Shown piece after piece: positions 21,820-25,738 of a stretch of DNA of 25,738 bases; the first letter of the stretch is position 1, and the number at the start of each line of letters is the position of its first letter. The position numbers and the translations under genes are program-made. The notes beneath the pieces are model-generated. The model had not been told where the DNA came from and ran no database searches. It was given only the letters and a program-made list of their open reading frames with translations. The DNA comes from Chryseobacterium sp. UBA6632 (GTDB lineage Bacteria > Bacteroidota > Bacteroidia > Flavobacteriales > Weeksellaceae), in NCBI GenBank assembly GCA_002455915.1, contig DKLU01000490.1:1-25738 (forward strand), in the 5' to 3' direction.

Positions 21820-22347
21820 TTAATTTTTTAAGAGGTTGATGATTTCTTTATTGTTTGTTTGCAGCGCATATTCAAAAGGAGTCATTCCCTGCGCATCTTT
21901 AATTGATTTATCTGCTTTATATTGAAGCAGTAATTCCGTAAGTTCTTTGTTTCCGAATTTTACAGCCCAGAATAAAGGGGTAAATCCTGTAGCATCCGCG
22001 ATATTTGGATTCGCATTTTTAGATAAAATATACGTTACCAAATCCTTATTATACTTTACAGAAAGCCCAGCCAATGCCGTTCCTTCCTGACTTTTATAAT
22101 TGATATCTTTCACATGATCCATCAAAAATTTAGCCACTTCCACATTGCCTCTGTAGCACGCCAGAATAAGTGGCGAAAAGCCATTTTCATTGGTTTGATT
22201 GATGATATCCGGATTCTGCTTCATTTGTTCTTTTACTTCATCTACTGTTCCGCTTCGGGCAATATCGAAAATTGATTTTGCCTTTTCCTGAGCCGAAATA
22301 AAGGTAAAACTCAGGAAAAAATTTAATAATAGAATTAACTTTTTCAT
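21820..22347 (-). CDS. Exported ankyrin-repeat protein
   Basis: A 175-residue periplasmic ankyrin protein. A signal peptide (MKKLILLLNFFLSFTFISAQ) precedes about four ankyrin repeats: a divergent first (SIFDIARSGTVDEVKEQMKQ), then NGFSPLILACYRGNVEVAKFL, EGTALAGLSVKYNKDLVTYIL, TGFTPLFWAVKFGNKELTELL, and a capping QGMTPFEYALQTNNKEIINLL. Ankyrins mediate protein contacts; in some bacteria exported ankyrins act with catalase or protease partners. Its ATG overlaps the stop of the YceI gene (ATGA, 22344-22347), and 3 bases separate it from the DOMON gene, so the three are translated together. Confidence 0.88.
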   Translation of the reverse strand: MKKLILLLNFFLSFTFISAQEKAKSIFDIARSGTVDEVKEQMKQNPDIINQTNENGFSPLILACYRGNVEVAKFLMDHVKDINYKSQEGTALAGLSVKYNKDLVTYILSKNANPNIADATGFTPLFWAVKFGNKELTELLLQYKADKSIKDAQGMTPFEYALQTNNKEIINLLKN

Positions 22348-22889
22348 GGTTTTGCCATTACATAATTGTATTCTACTTTTACAGTTTCAGCCACTTTTTT
22401 CATCACCATTTTAGGAATGGTTACTTTATAATCTGCTGCTTTCGCCATGAAACTTCCCTGAACGTAAATTTTCCCGTCTTTTGAATAAATCGTTGCATTG
22501 GATGTCACAGGATTTTCTACTCCGTGAAAATTCAATTTTCCCTGAATGGTATATTTCTGCGGATTTGCCGTTAATTTAGATTTATCAAAATTGGCAATTT
22601 TTCCAGTGAATGTTGATTTCGGATATTTTGCCGTTTCTGCATAATTTTCGTTGAAATGCTCTTCCATTAATTTCGTTTTAAAATGGAAATTTTTCACTGC
22701 AGAAACCGAAGCGATATCGCCTGTATCTGCATTTATAACGACAACATTGTTATCATCCTGAGCAAAAATATCTTCAAACAAAGGAACCGATGCTTCAAAG
22801 GTTACTTTTCCGGTTTTCGAGCTGTATTTCTGAGCCAAAGCAAGGTTCGACAATACTAACGATACAATAATTAGTGCTGATTTTTTCAT
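22344..22889 (-). CDS. YceI-like exported protein in the cytochrome operon
   Basis: A 181-residue exported protein of the YceI-like superfamily. The signal peptide is MKKSALIIVSLVLSNLALAQ. Then follow YSSKTGKVTFEASVP, a KNFHFKTKLMEEHFNENYAETAKYPKSTFTG block that is the YceI signature (charged LMxxHFN, then YPxxxFxG), and GKLNFHGVENPVT. YceI barrels bind long isoprenoid lipids, quinone-like molecules among them. In the same operon as a cytochrome c this suggests lipid or quinone handling, which is inference. Another start, ATG at 22895, adds two residues; an open frame to 22931 overlaps the cytochrome gene and is unlikely. Confidence 0.88.
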   Translation of the reverse strand: MKKSALIIVSLVLSNLALAQKYSSKTGKVTFEASVPLFEDIFAQDDNNVVVINADTGDIASVSAVKNFHFKTKLMEEHFNENYAETAKYPKSTFTGKIANFDKSKLTANPQKYTIQGKLNFHGVENPVTSNATIYSKDGKIYVQGSFMAKAADYKVTIPKMVMKKVAETVKVEYNYVMAKP

Positions 22890-22900
22890 ATTCATTACAT

Positions 22901-23242
22901 TTAATTTTCCAAAAGCCCATCTGCTTTCCATTGAACAATAACATTAATTTGGCTTCCCGATAAAGAGCCGCCCTGAGGCATTTTCAGCGGATCACCGTTT
23001 TGCCTCTGAATTCTGTTGATAATCGCATCGATATTGGTTTTCACATCGTTGTAAGTTGTTAATGGTTTAAAACTTCCTGCTCCGTGGCAACCGATACAAT
23101 TGTTATCAATAATGGTCTTTACTGCGGTATTATATTTTACCACTTCCGTGATTGGTGTGTTATCTGAAATTTCTTCATAGGTTCTGCTTTCACACGAAAT
23201 AAGGAAAACAAAACCTGATAATATGTAGAATAATTTTTTCAT
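22901..23242 (-). CDS. Lipoprotein c-type cytochrome (single heme)
   Basis: A 113-residue small cytochrome. The lipobox LISC places the lipidated Cys at residue 17, so the protein is membrane-anchored and faces the periplasm or the surface. The heme attachment motif is CIGCH (Cys49, Cys52, His53) and Met88 in the KMPQGG motif is the likely sixth ligand. The remainder (INRIQRQNG, then QINVIVQWKADG) is typical of the planctomycete-type/PSCyt-like small cytochromes found in Bacteroidota. The ATG at 23240-23242 is one base from the stop of the barrel gene. The frame is open back to 23308, but that part overlaps the upstream gene and lacks a signal peptide. Confidence 0.92.
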   Translation of the reverse strand: MKKLFYILSGFVFLISCESRTYEEISDNTPITEVVKYNTAVKTIIDNNCIGCHGAGSFKPLTTYNDVKTNIDAIINRIQRQNGDPLKMPQGGSLSGSQINVIVQWKADGLLEN

Positions 23243-23243
23243 T

Positions 23244-24083
23244 TTAAAAAACTCTATAAAGGTTAAACCCAAAGAAAACCTGTCCTTTTCCCCATTTTCC
23301 GGTAGCATTCGTAAGATATCCTATATCCGAATTCAGCTGGGAATTGGAGAATAAAAGCTGGAAAACGTGACCTCCCGTCTCAATATCCAAGCCCAAAGAC
23401 AAAGGATTTTGATAGAAACTGTGGTTATCGAAATTCACGAAATATTCTGCGTTGATAGAAACTCTTTTAGAGATTTTGTAACGACCTCCCAACCCTGTAA
23501 GAAACTGATTTTTGTCTTCAACAGTTGGTTCGTAAAGATTTTTGTGAACATAAGACGGCGTTAATTGCAAAGAAAAATTCACGCTAAATCTTCTCGAGAT
23601 CAAAGCCTGTGTAAGGTAAGAAAGTCTGTCGCCAAACTTCAGATGAGGATAATTGTCTTTATCCAGATCTGTATTTACAGCCATTACGTTGTAGCCTACG
23701 ATGTCAACCGGGAAATTATCGCTTTGTTTTACCAATTTGTACTTTGCGCCACCCTCAAAAGTTTTCATATTCGTTTCTCTTGAAAGGCTTAACGAAAGTC
23801 CGTCGGTAACGCCATAGATTACGCCCAGTTTGGTGGAAGCATCATCTAGACCAAAGAAATCTTTGAACCCTTTGCTTACATCTCCAAAACGGTGTGCAAC
23901 AACGATGTACCATTCGTTTTTGGCAGCTAATTTTGTGGATTGTCCCGTGACAATCTGCAGTGCCTTAAAAGCAGGCTGTTGAATTTCGGGTGTTTTGATA
24001 GTATCGATATCCTTCAACAAATCTTCCTGAGAATAGGCAAGAATTGAAGCGAACATCGACAAAAAGAAGAAAGTTTTTGTCAT
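23244..24083 (-). CDS. DUF5777-family outer-membrane-type beta-barrel protein
   Basis: A 279-residue exported protein with a signal peptide (MTKTFFFLSMFASILAYSQ) and an alternating beta-strand pattern ending in an aromatic residue (FGFNLYRVF), as outer-membrane barrels do. It matches the DUF5777 group, recognised by LAAKNEWYIVVAHRFGDVSKGF near 52-73 and the following DDASTKLGVIYGVTDGLSLSLSR. The function is unknown. It is the first gene of the five-gene operon with cytochrome c, YceI, ankyrin and DOMON proteins. It has a perfect -7 element and a CRP-like palindrome in its upstream region, so it is probably activated by the neighbouring Crp/Fnr regulator. Confidence 0.88.
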   Translation of the reverse strand: MTKTFFFLSMFASILAYSQEDLLKDIDTIKTPEIQQPAFKALQIVTGQSTKLAAKNEWYIVVAHRFGDVSKGFKDFFGLDDASTKLGVIYGVTDGLSLSLSRETNMKTFEGGAKYKLVKQSDNFPVDIVGYNVMAVNTDLDKDNYPHLKFGDRLSYLTQALISRRFSVNFSLQLTPSYVHKNLYEPTVEDKNQFLTGLGGRYKISKRVSINAEYFVNFDNHSFYQNPLSLGLDIETGGHVFQLLFSNSQLNSDIGYLTNATGKWGKGQVFFGFNLYRVF

Positions 24084-24111
24084 ACAAATTTTTGTTTAAT
24101 TATTCGTATGA

Positions 24112-24119
24112 CAAACTTA
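24112..24119 (-). promoter_or_regulatory. Predicted -7 promoter element of the cytochrome/DOMON operon
   Basis: TAAGTTTG on the minus strand is a perfect TAnnTTTG match, 28 bases before the ATG of the DUF5777 gene. The predicted transcription start is about 24106. Confidence 0.6.
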
Positions 24120-24141
24120 TTGCGTTATGAATTCAAAAGTG

Positions 24142-24157
24142 TGTGATAAAAGTCACC
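24142..24157. promoter_or_regulatory. CRP-like palindrome upstream of the operon
   Basis: TGTGA, six bases, then TCACC (read on the plus strand), matching 9 of 10 fixed bases of the classical CRP site TGTGA-N6-TCACA. Its centre (24149.5) is about 43 bases before the predicted transcription start, close to the -41.5 position of class II activation. Confidence 0.6.
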
Positions 24158-24209
24158 AATGAAATTGTTTTTATCAATCATAATATTAAATTAATTAAAA
24201 CAATATAAA

Positions 24210-24872
24210 TTAGATACGTCTAACATTTTCATTTTCAGGGATTCTGATGCCTTCTTTGCTTTGTAAAATTTCGCCTTCATTTTCAATTTTTTTTAATACT
24301 CGGCTCACAACTTCCCTCGAAGTTCCTAAATTGTTGGCAATTTCTTTGTGAGTAAGCTTAATGGGATTGTTTCCAGTGATGTTAATTTGCTGTTTGATAT
24401 AATTCAACACTCTTTTATCCAGTCTGTGGAAAACGGCATCATTTACCATATTCATGACATCTGAAAAACGCTTATCGTATTCGCTGTAAAAGACTCGATT
24501 GATCTCCGGATATTTTATTAGCCATTCATGAACTACAGAAACGGGAATTAACATCACTTCTGATTCGTCTTCTGCAATGGCGTATACTCTGCTGGTATAA
24601 TCTGTAAAAATGGAGGAAAAGGTCATCAGACAGCTGTCATTGGGTCTGATATAATAGTAGATTAGTTCTCGTCCGTCATTCAGAGAATATACTTTTATGG
24701 AACCTTTGATCAAAAAAGGAACATATTTGTTCTTCTGCCCTTCTCTTATGATTTCAGTTTTTGCTTTTATACTCGTTATAATCGCATGCTTTTGGAGTTC
24801 GCTAGAAAAGTCACTACCCAAGAACCCAAATTTATCAAGAATAAATTGGTTGTTTATCATATCGTTATTCAT
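24210..24872 (-). CDS. Crp/Fnr-family transcriptional regulator
   Basis: A 220-residue regulator with an N-terminal cyclic-nucleotide-binding-like domain (IREGQKNKYVPFLIKGSIKVYSL near 42-64, then CLMTFSSIFTDYTSRVYAIAEDESEVMLIP) and a C-terminal winged helix (LTHKEIANNLGTSREVVSRVLKKIENEG near 178-205). There are no N-terminal Fe-S cysteines of the FNR kind; the only Cys is in the barrel. The frame opens at TTG 24884, but this sits inside the predicted -7 element, so ATG 24870-24872 is taken. It is immediately upstream of the DUF5777/cytochrome operon on the same strand and is its probable regulator. Confidence 0.92.
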   Translation of the reverse strand: MNNDMINNQFILDKFGFLGSDFSSELQKHAIITSIKAKTEIIREGQKNKYVPFLIKGSIKVYSLNDGRELIYYYIRPNDSCLMTFSSIFTDYTSRVYAIAEDESEVMLIPVSVVHEWLIKYPEINRVFYSEYDKRFSDVMNMVNDAVFHRLDKRVLNYIKQQINITGNNPIKLTHKEIANNLGTSREVVSRVLKKIENEGEILQSKEGIRIPENENVRRI

Positions 24873-24881
24873 ATCCAAAAG

Positions 24882-24889
24882 CAAATATA
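24882..24889 (-). promoter_or_regulatory. Predicted -7 promoter element of the Crp/Fnr gene
   Basis: TATATTTG on the minus strand is a perfect TAnnTTTG match, 9 bases before the ATG at 24872. It overlaps the alternative TTG start and so rules it out. Confidence 0.6.
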
Positions 24890-24941
24890 TACAATTGAAG
24901 AATCTGTCGTATATTTTTTTAATCTATTAAAGATATTTAAC

Positions 24942-25040
24942 AATAAATATGGATTTTGAGGATTTTTGAGAGAGAGGAAGATAGAGGGTATGAGAGTATG
25001 AGTGTTGTAGGGGTGGAGAGTTTTTTAGAGAAATGTGAAA
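24942..25040. other. 99-base tract without cytosine on the plus strand
   Basis: From 24942 to 25040 the plus strand has no C, with GA-rich repeats (GAGAGAGAGGAAG, TATGAGAGTATGAG, GGGGTGGAGAG). Only one further C occurs up to 25075. The minus-strand open frame across it is low-complexity and not believed to be a gene. The tract lies between the DUF3467 terminator and the Crp/Fnr promoter. Confidence 0.75.
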
Positions 25041-25078
25041 CTTGTAGAGGAAATTTAAATGTGATAGAAATATTGCAA

Positions 25079-25109
25079 TAAAAAAATGCCCCAATAAAAT
25101 TGAGGCATT
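25079..25109 (-). terminator. Terminator of the rpoC/DUF3467 unit
   Basis: An 11-position stem (25085-25095 with 25099-25109, one mismatch, AAA loop) is followed by a run of T on the minus strand. It lies 22 bases past the DUF3467 stop. Confidence 0.82.
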
Positions 25110-25131
25110 CTTATGTATGATTAAGAAAATC

Positions 25132-25437
25132 TTAAGCTTGTACGTTGTTTCCACCTAATACGAAAGGCTCAACTTCTTTGATTTCACCAAATTGTTGCTC
25201 GTAGTTAGTGATGTTTTGTTGAAGAGCAGTAAGTACTCTCTTAGCGTGAAGAGGAGCAAGAATGATTCTTGATCTTACTTTCGCTTGTTGTACACCCGGC
25301 ATTAATTGGATGAAGTCTACAACGAATTCAGATGGAGAGTGGTTTACTAAAGCAAGGTTAGCATAAACTCCAGCAGCTACCATTTCATTCAATTCGATGT
25401 TAATGTTCCCGTCTTGTGGATTTTGATTGTTGTCCAT
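25132..25437 (-). CDS. DUF3467-family protein
   Basis: A 101-residue DUF3467 protein, function unknown. Conserved features: ELNEMVAAGVYANLALVNHSPSEFVVDFIQLMPG at 16-49, AKVRSRIILAPLHAKRVLTALQQNI at 52-76, and EQQFGEI at 80-86. No signal peptide or membrane segment, so it is cytoplasmic. In Bacteroidota this gene typically follows rpoC, as it does here, with an 87-base gap. The position suggests co-transcription with the RNA polymerase beta and beta' genes, and a terminator directly downstream closes the unit. Confidence 0.93.
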   Translation of the reverse strand: MDNNQNPQDGNINIELNEMVAAGVYANLALVNHSPSEFVVDFIQLMPGVQQAKVRSRIILAPLHAKRVLTALQQNITNYEQQFGEIKEVEPFVLGGNNVQA

Positions 25438-25524
25438 TGTTATAAAATATTTTTTTTATTCGAAATTTTGAGGTTGTGAAAATATAAAAATAAATTCAAA
25501 CCTCAAATTTCCGAATCATTAATT

Positions 25525-25738
<214 letters not shown>

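Noticed and set aside
24927..25154. Minus-strand open frame of 75 codons across the GA-rich tract
   Set aside because: It overlaps the DUF3467 gene end and its terminator, and the composition follows the cytosine-free repeat; no domain or sensible start context.

Overview
The window looks like the chromosome of a Flavobacteriia member, most likely Chryseobacterium or a close Weeksellaceae relative. The DNA is AT-rich and the genes lack Shine-Dalgarno sequences. The Bacteroidota -7 promoter element TAnnTTTG recurs just upstream of starts. There is a secreted protein with a type IX secretion (T9SS) C-terminal sorting domain, and a DUF3467 gene directly follows rpoC. The genus assignment rests on recognised family sequences, not on a database search.

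Layout, left to right. (1) 1-1674: ecotin (+), a YceI-family secreted protein (-), then a 400-base intergenic stretch carrying a structured repeat. (2) 1675-4398: an operon of radA, a SAM methyltransferase broken by a frameshift, and a VanW-family protein, overlapping by 4 bases at each junction. (3) 4494-6800, minus strand: an alpha/beta hydrolase, a Crp/Fnr regulator whose true N-terminus is frameshifted away from the main frame, a repeat cluster, and truA with a TTG start. (4) 6932-12447, plus strand: lpxK overlapping a purine nucleoside phosphorylase, a thioredoxin-like exported protein, dinB, and a cytoplasmic GH13 alpha-amylase. (5) 12506-12667, minus: a 53-residue double-glycine-leader peptide with a six-cysteine core. 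(6) 12771-17910: a type-B carboxylesterase, an AraC regulator divergent from a YahK-like zinc alcohol dehydrogenase, and an HxlR regulator divergent from an NmrA/QorB-like reductase. (7) 18028-20926, minus: an exported NPP-type phosphodiesterase, a five-helix membrane protein and an AraC regulator. (8) 21073-24872, minus: a Crp/Fnr regulator followed by a compact five-gene envelope operon. (9) 25132-25738, minus: DUF3467 and the 3' end of rpoC.

Two regions best fit the idea of an undescribed system. The first is the 21073-24083 operon: a DUF5777 outer-membrane-type barrel, a mono-heme c-type cytochrome lipoprotein, a YceI protein, a periplasmic ankyrin protein and a secreted DOMON domain with a T9SS tail that has plausible heme-b ligands. 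It has a perfect -7 element, with a CRP-like palindrome centred about 43 bases upstream of the predicted transcription start. A Crp/Fnr gene lies next to it. I read this as a candidate envelope redox module. The second is the orphan Cys-rich GG-leader peptide at 12506-12667, which has no maturation or export genes in view.

Dispersed repeats form a theme of their own. A two-hairpin element is present twice with a compensated first stem, a 26-base palindromic unit is present twice in opposite orientation, and repeat DNA touches or supplies the stop codons of three genes. No tRNA, rRNA, CRISPR array, intact insertion sequence or phage gene was seen.
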